From Bacteroidales bacterium (GTDB taxonomy: Bacteria; Bacteroidota; Bacteroidia; Bacteroidales; GCA-2711565), in assembly GCA_028280405.1 (NCBI GenBank), contig JANQLW010000080.1, positions 1 to 64,000 on the forward strand: a stretch of 64,000 bases of DNA. Reading direction: 5' to 3'. Positions 47,049 through 56,134 of this stretch are shown piece after piece. Numbering within the stretch: position 1 is the stretch's first letter; each line of letters starts with the position of its first letter. The translations under genes were made by a program, and so were the position numbers. A model generated the notes under the pieces. The model was not told the DNA's origin, ran no database searches, and saw only the letters and a list, made by a program, of their open reading frames with translations.

Positions 47049-47913
47049 GAAAAAAGCATTGGGCAGAGGATTGGATGCCATACTTCAAAGCCCGGAAACT
47101 GACATAACATCACAAGATATATCCGGCAATTATGTTGTTGGAGCTATTGCTAATTTAAACATTGAAAGTATTGATACCAACCCGTTTCAACCCAGAAACG
47201 AATTTGACGATATTGCTTTGGAAGAATTGTGTGAGTCTATAAAATCTCAAGGTATTATACAGCCTATAACCGTGCGCAAAATGGGCTATGATAAATATCA
47301 ATTAATCTCAGGTGAAAGAAGGTTACGTGCTGCAAAGATTGCCGGGCTGACAGAAATTCCCTCTTATATCCGCGTAGCAAATGATGAACAAATGCTGGAA
47401 TTAGCATTAATTGAGAACACGCACAGAGAGGATCTGAATGCTATTGAGATTGCGATCAGTTACCAAAGACTTATTGAAGAGTGTAATATTACTCAGGAAG
47501 GACTTAGTGAAAAAGTTGGTAAAAAGAGAACAACAATATCAAATTATATCAGGTTATTGAAACTTCCTGCAGAAGTTCAGCTTGCTATAAAAGAGAATCA
47601 GATTAGCATGGGACATGCCAGAGCATTGATCAATCTACCTGACGATGTCAGTAAGTTAAAAGTCCTGAAAAAAATTATTGAAAATGATCTTTCTGTAAGA
47701 CAAGTTGAGGACATCGTTAGAGAAATAAGTAACCCTAAAATAAAAAAGGCTAAAATAGAAATGCCCGAGCACTTTCTTTTAGGAAAAGAGAAACTTATCG
47801 AGCATTTAGGCACCAAAGTTGATATTAAAAGCAATAATAAAGGAGCCGGTTCAATTGTAATCTCATTTGATTCGGATTCTGATTTTGAAAGAATTCTTAA
47901 ACTTATTAAATAG
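47038..47913 (+). CDS. parB: chromosome-partitioning protein ParB/Spo0J
   Basis: The 291-residue protein starts KKKALGRGLDAIL. It has the N-terminal nuclease-like fold with ISGERRLRAAKIAGLTEIPSYI and ENTHREDLNAIE (box II, CTP-binding), and a central HTH (TQEGLSEKVGKKRTTISNYIRLLKLP). A C-terminal dimer helix ends the protein. It spreads from parS and stimulates ParA. The gene is translationally coupled to parA. Confidence 0.97.
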   Translation: MKPKKKALGRGLDAILQSPETDITSQDISGNYVVGAIANLNIESIDTNPFQPRNEFDDIALEELCESIKSQGIIQPITVRKMGYDKYQLISGERRLRAAKIAGLTEIPSYIRVANDEQMLELALIENTHREDLNAIEIAISYQRLIEECNITQEGLSEKVGKKRTTISNYIRLLKLPAEVQLAIKENQISMGHARALINLPDDVSKLKVLKKIIENDLSVRQVEDIVREISNPKIKKAKIEMPEHFLLGKEKLIEHLGTKVDIKSNNKGAGSIVISFDSDSDFERILKLIK

Positions 47914-47926
47914 TTAGAAGTCAGAA

Positions 47927-48580
47927 ATGCTTTTGGGTAAACATATAAAATTTACTTTTTTCATACTTGTTTGTACTACCTTCTTTTTTTGTATTCCAAA
48001 ATCTTCATCTGCTCAGCTTGGGAATTTTCAGCAGAGATCCGGGAAGGTAATGACCAAAGAAGAACGTAAAAAGTATAAAGCAGAACGCCGGGCCAGAAGA
48101 AAAGCACCGGGGCATTCTCCACATAAAGCAACCTTGTATTCATTAATTTTACCCGGACTGGGTCAGGCATATAATAAAAAATACTGGAAAATACCAATTA
48201 TTTATGCAGGCTTGGGAGGTCTGGGGTATTTAATTGTAACCAACAGAAATGAATATATAAAATATAGAGATGCATTAGCTTATAATCCGGACGATCCTAA
48301 TTCTGTCAAGAATGAGTATGTTGACCTCTATTCTGAATCTCAACTTAAAAGTGGCAAGGACTTATATCGTAGAAATTTGGATTTGAGCTTCATACTTACA
48401 GGAATATGGTGGGTAATTAATATGGTTGATGCAGCCGTTGATGCACATCTGTTTGAGTTTGACGTTTCAGATGATCTTTCCTTTAGATTAGAGCCTCAAA
48501 TCCAACCTGCTTTTAACACTTATCAAAAACCTGTTGCAGGAGTTAAGTTATCTTTTAGAATTCCTTACTCCAAACATTAA
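47927..48580 (+). CDS. DUF5683 domain protein
   Basis: The 217-residue protein has a signal peptide (FTFFILVCTTFFFCIPKSSSAQ) and a basic stretch (KKYKAERRARRKAPGHSPHKATLYSLILPGLGQAYNKKYWKIPIIYAGLG) with a hydrophobic segment. A second hydrophobic region, LDLSFILTGIWWVINMVDAAVDAHLFEFDVSDDL, follows. It is conserved next to parB in Bacteroidota; the function is unknown. It is 13 bases from parB. Confidence 0.92.
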   Translation: MLLGKHIKFTFFILVCTTFFFCIPKSSSAQLGNFQQRSGKVMTKEERKKYKAERRARRKAPGHSPHKATLYSLILPGLGQAYNKKYWKIPIIYAGLGGLGYLIVTNRNEYIKYRDALAYNPDDPNSVKNEYVDLYSESQLKSGKDLYRRNLDLSFILTGIWWVINMVDAAVDAHLFEFDVSDDLSFRLEPQIQPAFNTYQKPVAGVKLSFRIPYSKH

Positions 48581-48686
48581 TGAGTGTATAATTAAATAAA
48601 TTCAATGCTCCGGCCGTTTTAACATTTAATAAGTATTTCAGAAAATTGTATTAACAGTTTTTAACATGCGGTTCTTAAAATTTCAG

Positions 48687-48694
48687 TAACTTCG
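48687..48694 (+). promoter_or_regulatory. TAACTTCG -7-like element upstream of lepB
   Basis: This variant of TAnnTTTG (TTCG) lies 29 bases before the lepB ATG, followed by CC. Confidence 0.4.
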
Positions 48695-48722
48695 CCACAC
48701 AATAAAAACAAACACATATAGA

Positions 48723-50237
48723 ATGTTATTATTTATACTATTAATTCCATTATCATTTACAATTCCGGCTATTTGTGCTTATTTTCTGTTTGAAAAAGCA
48801 GGAGCTGATGGAAGAAAGTTATTTATCCCTTACTACAATATCTATCATTTTTTAAAATTCATAAACAAACATAATATCTGGTGGTATATATTTTTAATCA
48901 TTCCATTTATTAATGTATTTGTGTTTATGCTGATGTTAGTGGAATTAGTGAAATGTTTTGGCAGGCAGAAATTACATGAGCAAGGCTTAGCTGCAATCAT
49001 TCCTTTTATATACCTTCCCTATTTAGCATTAAGAACTCAAAATAGTTTTATTCCTGTTGATAAAAGAAATTTTAAAAAATCAGCTGTAAGGGAATGGGTA
49101 GATGCCATCATATTTGCAATCATTGCAGCATCTATTATCAGAATTTTCTTATTTGAAGCTTATTCTATTCCAACTTCTTCTATGGAAAAATCCTTATTAG
49201 TTGGAGATTTCCTATTTGTCAGTAAAATTGCATATGGCCCCAGATCTCCGATGACCCCATTAGCTTTTCCTTTTGTTCATCATACATTACCTATGACCCA
49301 AACAACAAAGTCTTATTTTGAGTGGCCACAATTAAAATATTTCAGATTCCCGGGATTTTCTAAAATTGAAAGAAATGATGCCTTTGTTTTTAATTTCCCT
49401 GACGGAGATACTTTGTCAACAGTTTGGCAGAGTAACTGGAGTTATCATGCAATGGTCAGACAATTCGGGAAAAAAGAAGTACATACCAATAAGCTTAAAT
49501 TCGGAGATATTATAACCAGGCCTCTAGATAAGAGAGAAAATTTTATTAAAAGATGTGTGGGAATGCCTGGTGATAAACTTGAGATCAGAGATCAGGTCAT
49601 TTATGTGAATGATCAAATTTCCGAATCGAAAGGGGTTCTTCAATTCAAATATATAGTTACCACGGATGGTAGTCGCATCAGCAGACGCATTTTAAATAAA
49701 TTAAATATTATTGAAAATATTTCGGAACTTCAATTTGGGAAATACATTCTGACCCTTACGGAAGAAGGAGCAAGAAAGCTGAAAAATACAAAAAATGTAA
49801 AATCAGTTGAACCCTTAATGAAAGCGAAAGGTATCTGGGATGAAGATACATTTCCTTTTTCTCCCAATTATAAGTGGAATATTGATAATTATGGCCCGAT
49901 CTATATTCCTGAAGCAGGAAAAACAGTTGATCTAAGTATCGAAAACTTACCTTTATACAGGCGAATTATTACAGCCTTTGAGCATAATACCCTCGAATTA
50001 AGAGATGGGAAAATATTTATTAATGGGGAGCCTGCAACTTCCTATACCTTTAAACAAAATTATTATTGGGCAATGGGTGATAACAGGCACAATTCTGCAG
50101 ATTCAAGATATTGGGGATTTGTACCTGAAGATCATATTGTAGGTAAAGCCTCATTTGTTTGGTTCTCATTAGATAAAAACAAACCATTATTGGGAGGTAA
50201 AATCAGGTGGAACAAAATGTTCAGAGTTGTTAAGTAA
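48723..50237 (+). CDS. lepB: signal peptidase I (large Bacteroidota form)
   Basis: It removes signal peptides at the inner membrane. The 504-residue protein has helices at residues ~2-24 and ~52-78 and another at ~128-150. Catalytic Ser lies in YSIPTSSMEKSLLVGDFLFVSK and Lys in NFIKRCVGMPGDKLEI. The late boxes GDNRHNSADSRYWGFVPEDHIVGKASFVW are also present. A ~200-residue insert between the boxes is usual in this phylum. The dapB gene often found between DUF5683 and lepB in relatives is absent here. Confidence 0.95.
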   Translation: MLLFILLIPLSFTIPAICAYFLFEKAGADGRKLFIPYYNIYHFLKFINKHNIWWYIFLIIPFINVFVFMLMLVELVKCFGRQKLHEQGLAAIIPFIYLPYLALRTQNSFIPVDKRNFKKSAVREWVDAIIFAIIAASIIRIFLFEAYSIPTSSMEKSLLVGDFLFVSKIAYGPRSPMTPLAFPFVHHTLPMTQTTKSYFEWPQLKYFRFPGFSKIERNDAFVFNFPDGDTLSTVWQSNWSYHAMVRQFGKKEVHTNKLKFGDIITRPLDKRENFIKRCVGMPGDKLEIRDQVIYVNDQISESKGVLQFKYIVTTDGSRISRRILNKLNIIENISELQFGKYILTLTEEGARKLKNTKNVKSVEPLMKAKGIWDEDTFPFSPNYKWNIDNYGPIYIPEAGKTVDLSIENLPLYRRIITAFEHNTLELRDGKIFINGEPATSYTFKQNYYWAMGDNRHNSADSRYWGFVPEDHIVGKASFVWFSLDKNKPLLGGKIRWNKMFRVVK

Positions 50238-50254
50238 AAAACTAATTTACACAT

Positions 50255-50692
50255 ATGAAAAAAGCAATCATCAAAACAGTAAAGGGAGACATGAAAGTAG
50301 AGTTCTTTGAAAAAGATGCCCCTAAAACAGTTGAAAACTTTGTAAACTTAAGTGAAAAAGGATTTTATAACGGATTAACATTTCACAGAGTAATTCCGGA
50401 CTTCGTTATACAAGGAGGATGTCCTACCGGAGATGGTACCGGCGGGCCAGGCTACAGCATCGATTGCGAATTAGATGGGGATAATCAATACCATGACAGA
50501 GGAGTTTTATCAATGGCTCATGCAGGAAGAAATACAGGAGGCTCTCAATTCTTCATTTGCCACAACAGAATGAATACCCAGCACCTTGACAGGAATCATA
50601 CGGTTTTTGGAAAAGTTGTAGACGGGATTGATATCATTGATGACATCAGAGCCAATGATAAAATCAACGAAATTATTATTACGGAAGAATAA
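50255..50692 (+). CDS. ppiB: cyclophilin-type peptidyl-prolyl isomerase (cytoplasmic)
   Basis: The 145-residue protein is without a signal peptide. It has the cyclophilin core [27 protein letters not shown] with the catalytic Arg, [17 protein letters not shown], and [13 protein letters not shown]. It catalyses proline cis-trans isomerisation. It overlaps the following gene by one base (TAATG). Confidence 0.96.
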   Translation: MKKAIIKTVKGDMKVEFFEKDAPKTVENFVNLSEKGFYNGLTFHRVIPDFVIQGGCPTGDGTGGPGYSIDCELDGDNQYHDRGVLSMAHAGRNTGGSQFFICHNRMNTQHLDRNHTVFGKVVDGIDIIDDIRANDKINEIIITEE

Positions 50693-51375
50693 TGACTTTT
50701 AATTTCAGATATATATTTGTCTGCTTAACAATTTCTGTCTTTGCCTTCGTTCCTAAAATCGAAGGCAAAGATTTTGTTGGAGAAATAACTTACTCTATAC
50801 AATTTGAAGAGGATATAGATCCATCCATTAAAGAAATGCTACCCAAACAAGCAACTCTTCTCATAAAGAATAAAAAATCCAATCTTATTACTGAAAGTGG
50901 TATAGGGAAGCAAAGTACAATATATAACCATCAAAAAAGGATTTCCTATTCATTAATAGATTTACTTACACCTCCGGTTGCTATAAAAAAAAATGAAATA
51001 GACATTCTAAATGACCGGAAACAACATCAGATAAAAGGAATCAAGCATACTAAAGATACAAAGCTGATATTGGGTAACCGCTGCCGGAAAGTTATTATAA
51101 CTTTATATATTCCTCAATTGGACGAAACCGTAAATCTGGAAGCTTACTATACTACAAATCTCGGACTTGAATGGATCAATGAATCGGATCCTATTTATCA
51201 TCCTGTAAAAGGTTTACTGCTGGAATACGAAGTACAGGTCAGAAGTACCTTTATAAAATATACAGTTACCGATATTTTAAAAAGAAAAGTATCCGACAAA
51301 GAATTAAAAGTTCCTAAGAACTATAAAACGATAAATGCAATTGAAGCCCAATCATATTTTAACAGCTTGAAATAA
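50692..51375 (+). CDS. exported protein, GLPGLI/DUF4412-like
   Basis: The 227-residue protein has a signal peptide (FRYIFVCLTISVFAFVPKIEG) and the opening FVGEITYSIQFEEDIDPSIKEML. This is followed by beta-rich sequence with NRCRKVIITLYIPQLDETVNLEAYYTTNLGLEWIN and GLLLEYEV, as in Bacteroidota GLPGLI/DUF4412-type proteins. The function is unknown; it is periplasmic or lipid-associated. It is coupled to ppiB and followed 82 bases later by ftsK. Confidence 0.75.
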   Translation: MTFNFRYIFVCLTISVFAFVPKIEGKDFVGEITYSIQFEEDIDPSIKEMLPKQATLLIKNKKSNLITESGIGKQSTIYNHQKRISYSLIDLLTPPVAIKKNEIDILNDRKQHQIKGIKHTKDTKLILGNRCRKVIITLYIPQLDETVNLEAYYTTNLGLEWINESDPIYHPVKGLLLEYEVQVRSTFIKYTVTDILKRKVSDKELKVPKNYKTINAIEAQSYFNSLK

Positions 51376-51421
51376 TTCTGAGTTTTGTAGTACTGTAGTC
51401 TATTCAATCCATTGATTTTAT

Positions 51422-51429
51422 TAACTTTG
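51422..51429 (+). promoter_or_regulatory. TAACTTTG -7-like element upstream of ftsK
   Basis: It is an exact TAnnTTTG match followed by T, 29 bases before the ftsK ATG. Confidence 0.45.
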
Positions 51430-51457
51430 TTTCTTTAGTAAAAGAGAAAATACATCA

Positions 51458-53965
51458 ATGCCAAGAAAAGCCAATCAACTTAAAAGCAATAGCTTTCGGG
51501 AAACAAAAAACAAACCTAAAAAGAAAAGATCAACTGATTCATCTTCTAATTTTTCAGTGATCGCACTTTTTAAGAATGAAAAATTCAAAAAGGTTTCCGG
51601 ATTCTTTTTAATGCTCTTTTCCGTTTATTTATTATTTGCTTTTATTTCTTTTCTTTTTTCCTGGTGGATAGATTATGATAAATTAATTGACCCATTTGCT
51701 GCGAATAAACAAATTTCGAACTGGACCGGATTCCTGGGTGCTTATTTCAGTAAATTACTTATTTACGATGGTTTTGGTATATCCTCTTTTTTCATTTTAC
51801 TAAGCTTTTTTATTTGGGGCTTTAAATTAACTTTCCGTTTTGACCTGCTTCCTGTTAATAGAACAGTGGCTCATTCTGTTTTACTAACATTATGGTTTTC
51901 CATAACCCTCGGTTTTATTGTCCAGTTCTCAACTGATTCTACACATTCTATATTGGGCGGAACTTTCGGGCACCAAATCAATTTAATTTTAAAAGACTTA
52001 ATAGGTATTCCGGGCATATTAATCTCCCTCATATTTATTTTCATTTCATATTTAATTATCTCTTTTAACTTTCCAATATATCTTTTTAAAAAGAAAAGGA
52101 AAACTGAAAGTACAGATGACGAACCGGAACAATTACCTCTTCCTTCAAATAAATTAAAAGGAGATAAGTACAATACGGTAGAGTTTTCTGTTGGTGAAGA
52201 TGAAGATTTTGATGTTGAAGCAAGTAAAACTGAAGTTAAGGATGAACAAACTGAAGTTACAGTACAAGAAATTGAACTCGAAACCGAAATTCCGGCAGAT
52301 GAAACTCCAAAAGAAGAATTAACTGAAATAGAAGATAATGAAGACGACATAGAGCTTACAATAGAGCAAACCGTTGAAGAAAAACATAATTATATCAATG
52401 GTAAGATAGAACATCAGGGAATAGATTCTGAATATGACCCTACATTAGATTTAGCTGAATACAAATTCCCTTCCTTAGACCTCTTAAGCGACTATGGTGA
52501 TGATGATCAGATAAATGTTCATAAGGAAGAACTGGAAACAAACAAAAACCGTATTGTAGAAACCTTGAATCACTATGCGATTAAAATTGATAAAATCAAG
52601 GCAACAATCGGGCCGGCAGTTACGCTATATGAAATTATTCCTGCTCCCGGAATCCGTATTTCAAAGATTAAAAACCTGGAAGATGATATTGCGCTAAGTT
52701 TAGCTGCAATGGGAATCCGGATTATTGCCCCTATACCGGGAAAAGGTACAATAGGTATTGAAGTTCCGAATCAAAATCCTGAAATTGTTTCTATGAAATC
52801 TCTTTTATCGTCGGAGAAATTCAGAAATACCAAGATGGAACTTCCACTAGCTTTGGGAAAAACCATTGCTAATGAAAGCTTTATTGTTGACCTGACCAAA
52901 ATGCCCCATATTTTAATGGCCGGAGCAACAGGACAAGGTAAATCCGTTGGGCTAAATGCAATACTTGCTTCTTTACTATATAAGAAACATCCATCACAAA
53001 TTAAGTTCATATTGGTAGACCCTAAAAAGGTAGAACTCAGCCTATTCTCTAAAATAGAACGTCATTTCTTAGCAAAACTTCCCGATTCGGAAGAAGCCAT
53101 CATCACCGATACACGCCTGGTTGTACGTACGGTTAATTCGCTTTGTATTGAAATGGATAATCGGTATGAACTATTAAAGGATGCTCAGGTTAGAAATGTA
53201 AAAGAATACAATGCCAAGTTCATTGAGCGTAAACTAAATCCAAATCATGGGCATCGCTATCTTCCTTATTTGGTACTGGTTGTAGATGAATTTGCAGATC
53301 TCATTATGACTGCAGGAAAAGAAATCGAAGGCCCAATTACCAGGCTTGCTCAATTGGCCCGTGCTATTGGAATTCACTTGATCATTGCTACACAAAGACC
53401 ATCTGTAAACATTATTACCGGAACAATTAAAGCCAACTTCCCTGCCCGTATAGCATTCAGGGTAATTTCAAAAATAGATTCCAGAACCATTCTGGATACC
53501 GGAGGTGCTGATCAGTTAATTGGACGTGGAGACATGCTATTAGCTACCGGTAGTGATATTACTCGTTTGCAATGTGCCTTTTTGGATACGCCTGAAGTAG
53601 ATAAAATAACAGATTTTATCGGTTCTCAAAGAGCCTATGCTTCTGCTTTGTTATTGCCTGAATATGCAGATGAACAGGATGAAAATGGAAAAGCTGATTT
53701 TGATCCGGAAGAAAGAGATGAGCTTTTTGAGGAAGCTGCTAAAATTATAGTACAAACTCAACAAGGCTCAACTTCATTACTTCAGCGAAAACTGAAACTG
53801 GGTTATAACAGAGCCGGAAGAATTATCGACCAACTTGAAGCTGCAGGAATAGTAGGGCCATTTGAAGGTAGCAAAGCAAGAGATGTCAAGGTTGCCAATG
53901 AATTTGCATTGGAACAATTTTTGAAAGATTTAGAAAATAAGGATAACAATAATGAGATTTTGTAG
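51458..53965 (+). CDS. ftsK: DNA translocase FtsK
   Basis: The 835-residue protein has a basic start and about four N-terminal membrane helices (within residues ~45-210). An acidic linker follows (~215-310). The motor domain has Walker A AGATGQGKSVGLN (~488) and Walker B LVLVVDEFADL (~605), with HLIIATQRPSVNIITGTIKANFPARIAFRV. The C-terminal gamma winged helix (~765-825, LLQRKLKLGYNRAGRIIDQLEAAGIVGP) should read KOPS-like sites. It moves chromosome ends at the division septum. It overlaps the frame upstream of lolA. Confidence 0.97.
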   Translation: MPRKANQLKSNSFRETKNKPKKKRSTDSSSNFSVIALFKNEKFKKVSGFFLMLFSVYLLFAFISFLFSWWIDYDKLIDPFAANKQISNWTGFLGAYFSKLLIYDGFGISSFFILLSFFIWGFKLTFRFDLLPVNRTVAHSVLLTLWFSITLGFIVQFSTDSTHSILGGTFGHQINLILKDLIGIPGILISLIFIFISYLIISFNFPIYLFKKKRKTESTDDEPEQLPLPSNKLKGDKYNTVEFSVGEDEDFDVEASKTEVKDEQTEVTVQEIELETEIPADETPKEELTEIEDNEDDIELTIEQTVEEKHNYINGKIEHQGIDSEYDPTLDLAEYKFPSLDLLSDYGDDDQINVHKEELETNKNRIVETLNHYAIKIDKIKATIGPAVTLYEIIPAPGIRISKIKNLEDDIALSLAAMGIRIIAPIPGKGTIGIEVPNQNPEIVSMKSLLSSEKFRNTKMELPLALGKTIANESFIVDLTKMPHILMAGATGQGKSVGLNAILASLLYKKHPSQIKFILVDPKKVELSLFSKIERHFLAKLPDSEEAIITDTRLVVRTVNSLCIEMDNRYELLKDAQVRNVKEYNAKFIERKLNPNHGHRYLPYLVLVVDEFADLIMTAGKEIEGPITRLAQLARAIGIHLIIATQRPSVNIITGTIKANFPARIAFRVISKIDSRTILDTGGADQLIGRGDMLLATGSDITRLQCAFLDTPEVDKITDFIGSQRAYASALLLPEYADEQDENGKADFDPEERDELFEEAAKIIVQTQQGSTSLLQRKLKLGYNRAGRIIDQLEAAGIVGPFEGSKARDVKVANEFALEQFLKDLENKDNNNEIL

Positions 53966-53972
53966 AAGAATA

Positions 53973-54614
53973 ATGAAAAAACTAGTTGTAATATTTATAG
54001 CCTTTTTTATTTGTAATCTTGCATTTGCAGAAAACAAAAATAAAAAGGCACATGCTATTTTAGATGCTGTAATTGCTAAAACTGAAGCCCAGAAAACCAT
54101 GGAAGTGGAGTTTACGATGACCTTAATAAATGATAAAGACGATGTGAATGACAGCATGTCCGGAACTGTCCAAATCATGGGAAACAGCTACCGTTTATAT
54201 ATGAATGGCATGACCATCATTTCTGATGGTAAAACAACCTGGAATCTCATTGCAGATGATGAAGAGGTAATGATTAATAGCGTGGAAGAAAATGAAGAAT
54301 CAATAACACCTCAAAATTTGTTAAATGAATACAAAGCAAATTATAAAGCAAGGTTTGTAAAAGAATACGAATTGAATGGAAAAATTATTCAAAATTTATT
54401 TTTAGTTCCGATTAAAGGCAGAAAGTTTACAAAAATTGATGTTATAGTTGATAAAAAAGAAAGCCTGATCCTTAGTTTCTCCATTTTCAATAAAGATGGA
54501 AATCTTTTGGTATATAAGATCAATAAATATGACTTAAAGAAAAATATACCAGCTTCAAATTTCATTTTTAATGAAGCAGATTATCCTGATTGGGAAATAG
54601 TAGATATGCGCTAA
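53973..54614 (+). CDS. lolA: LolA-like outer-membrane lipoprotein carrier
   Basis: The 213-residue periplasmic protein has a signal peptide (LVVIFIAFFICNLAFA). It has the LolA-like body AHAILDAVIAKTEAQKTMEVEFTMTL, SGTVQIMGNSYRLYMNGMTIISDGKTTWNLI and FSIFNKDGNLLVYKINKYDLKKNIPASNFIFNEADYPDWEI. It ferries lipoproteins across the periplasm. The start is set at MKKLVV (53973), since the upstream ATG at 53952 lies within ftsK. It is translated from the same mRNA as ftsK, a common arrangement in the phylum. Confidence 0.92.
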   Translation: MKKLVVIFIAFFICNLAFAENKNKKAHAILDAVIAKTEAQKTMEVEFTMTLINDKDDVNDSMSGTVQIMGNSYRLYMNGMTIISDGKTTWNLIADDEEVMINSVEENEESITPQNLLNEYKANYKARFVKEYELNGKIIQNLFLVPIKGRKFTKIDVIVDKKESLILSFSIFNKDGNLLVYKINKYDLKKNIPASNFIFNEADYPDWEIVDMR

Positions 54615-54702
54615 GTAATTCTCAATCCGATCTAATAAAAGCAAGCAAAATTAAGTTTAATATATAGTGAGTTTTTTTAAAACTCATCTAATAATCATTC
54701 AT

Positions 54703-54951
54703 ATGAAAACATCAGTAGAAATTAGTTACTATCCGTTAAAAGACGAATTCATTCCGGAAATCCTGGATTTTATAGACAGATTAAATGAACATGAAAGTTT
54801 AGTTGTTCAAACAAATGGTATGAGCACACAGGTATTCGGAGAATACTTTGATGTTATGAATGCTATCACTAAAGAGATTCATAAGTCATTTGAGCTTCCT
54901 CATTCTATTTTTGTTTTAAAAGTCATCAATGCTGATTTGAATAAACAATAA
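54703..54951 (+). CDS. YkoF/thiamine-binding-like small protein
   Basis: The 82-residue protein reads VEISYYPLKDEFIPEILDFIDRLNEHESLVVQTNGMSTQVFGEYFDVMNAITKEIHKSF, the single-domain form of the thiamine-binding YkoF/MTH1187-like ferredoxin fold. It may bind thiamine or its pyrimidine. The start ATG at 54703 gives the normal family start; an open extension upstream is not supported. Its stop overlaps the PnuC start (TAATG). Confidence 0.8.
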   Translation: MKTSVEISYYPLKDEFIPEILDFIDRLNEHESLVVQTNGMSTQVFGEYFDVMNAITKEIHKSFELPHSIFVLKVINADLNKQ

Positions 54952-55565
54952 TGGAACTACACACTTTTTGGGAGATTCTCTATCAGAACATTATGGATAC
55001 TTCCATTTTGGAAGTTATTGCTGTTACATTCGGAATTGCTTCAGTTATATATTCAAAAAAAGTAAACATTCTAGTATATCCTACAGGCCTTGTAAGTGTT
55101 AGTATTTATATGTATATCTGTTTTTTTGCAAAACTATATGCAGATATGGGCATTAACTTAGTTTACTTCGTAATGAGTATTTATGGATGGTATAACTGGG
55201 CCAGAGTTAAAGATAACAAGAAGGTGGTTCCTATTAGCTGGTGTACAAAAAAAGAACACTTTATCAATGTAGGGATGTTTGTTTTCTTTTTCATCTCATT
55301 GATTTATGTACTGAAAAATTTTACTGACAGTGATGTACCGGTTTGGGATTCTTTAACTACAGCTATTTTTATCGTAGGGATGTGGTTAATGGCAAAAAAG
55401 AAGATCGAAAACTGGATTTTATGGATTATAGGTAATGTAATTTCTATTCCGCTTTATTTTTACAAAGGACTTGTACTAACATCAGTTCAATTTACTGTAT
55501 TTTTAGTGTTAGCAACACTAGGTTATTTGGCATGGAAGAAAAAATATCAATCTGAAAATGCTTAA
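54951..55565 (+). CDS. pnuC: PnuC-family vitamin transporter
   Basis: The 204-residue membrane protein has about seven helices. It has the PnuC motifs FGIASVIYSKKVNILVYPTGLVSV, YGWYNWARVKDN and a C-terminal AWKKKY. The family moves nicotinamide riboside (PnuC) or thiamine (PnuT) by facilitated diffusion with cytosolic trapping. Its neighbours point both ways: a thiamine-binding-like protein upstream and a NadR-like kinase downstream. No TPP riboswitch is recognised in the leader. The substrate is open. Confidence 0.9.
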   Translation: MELHTFWEILYQNIMDTSILEVIAVTFGIASVIYSKKVNILVYPTGLVSVSIYMYICFFAKLYADMGINLVYFVMSIYGWYNWARVKDNKKVVPISWCTKKEHFINVGMFVFFFISLIYVLKNFTDSDVPVWDSLTTAIFIVGMWLMAKKKIENWILWIIGNVISIPLYFYKGLVLTSVQFTVFLVLATLGYLAWKKKYQSENA

Positions 55566-56070
55566 AAAAATTGCAATCACCGGCCCTGAATCCACTGGCA
55601 AGTCAACCTTAACAAGGCAATTAGCTGAGCATTATCATACTGTTTGGGTAAAAGAATATGCCAGAGAATATCTTGATGAACTTCATAGGCCCTATATATT
55701 TGAAGACATCTTAAAAATTGCCAAAGAACAAAAAAAACGTGAAATTGACCTGGCTTCAAAAGCAAGCCAGCTCCTTTTTATAGATACAGAACTTATCGTT
55801 ACTAAAATATGGAGTGAAGTAAAATTCAATAAATGTGCCCCATGGATCATTAATTCAATAGAGAAGCAGGACTATATGATCTATCTGCTTATGGATATTG
55901 ATTTACCATGGGAATACGACTCTCAGCGAGAACATCCTGAAATGAGAGAATATTTGTTCAACCTATATAAAAATGAGTTGAAGGACAGAAAACTTAATTT
56001 TGAAATTATATCAGGGAATAACCAGCAGCGACTACAAAATGCAATTGAGATCGTAAATTCATATTTATAA
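55558..56070 (+). CDS. NadR-like AAA-fold nucleoside kinase
   Basis: The 170-residue P-loop protein has Walker A ITGPESTGKSTLTRQLAEHY, VKEYAREYLDELHRPY and LLFIDTELIVTKIWSEV. This matches the ribosylnicotinamide-kinase domain of NadR without its adenylyltransferase part. It would phosphorylate the vitamin brought in by PnuC and trap it in the cell. It overlaps pnuC by 8 bases. A thiamine kinase role is the alternative if PnuC is of the PnuT type. Confidence 0.85.
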   Translation: MLKKIAITGPESTGKSTLTRQLAEHYHTVWVKEYAREYLDELHRPYIFEDILKIAKEQKKREIDLASKASQLLFIDTELIVTKIWSEVKFNKCAPWIINSIEKQDYMIYLLMDIDLPWEYDSQREHPEMREYLFNLYKNELKDRKLNFEIISGNNQQRLQNAIEIVNSYL

Positions 56071-56110
56071 TTATTATTTAGAATAATTCTAATTAAAGAA
56101 GAATCTTTTG

Positions 56111-56118
56111 TACATTTG
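56111..56118 (+). promoter_or_regulatory. TACATTTG -7-like element upstream of the EamA gene
   Basis: It is an exact TAnnTTTG match followed by CG, 17 bases before the chosen ATG. It overlaps the region where a longer TTG-initiated frame would start, supporting the ATG at 56135. Confidence 0.5.
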
Positions 56119-56134
56119 CGCATCGTTTTTTACT

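Noticed and set aside
54615..54702. TPP riboswitch before the YkoF-like/PnuC genes
   Set aside because: The 88-base leader is AT-rich and lacks the conserved CTGAGA and ACCTGA boxes.
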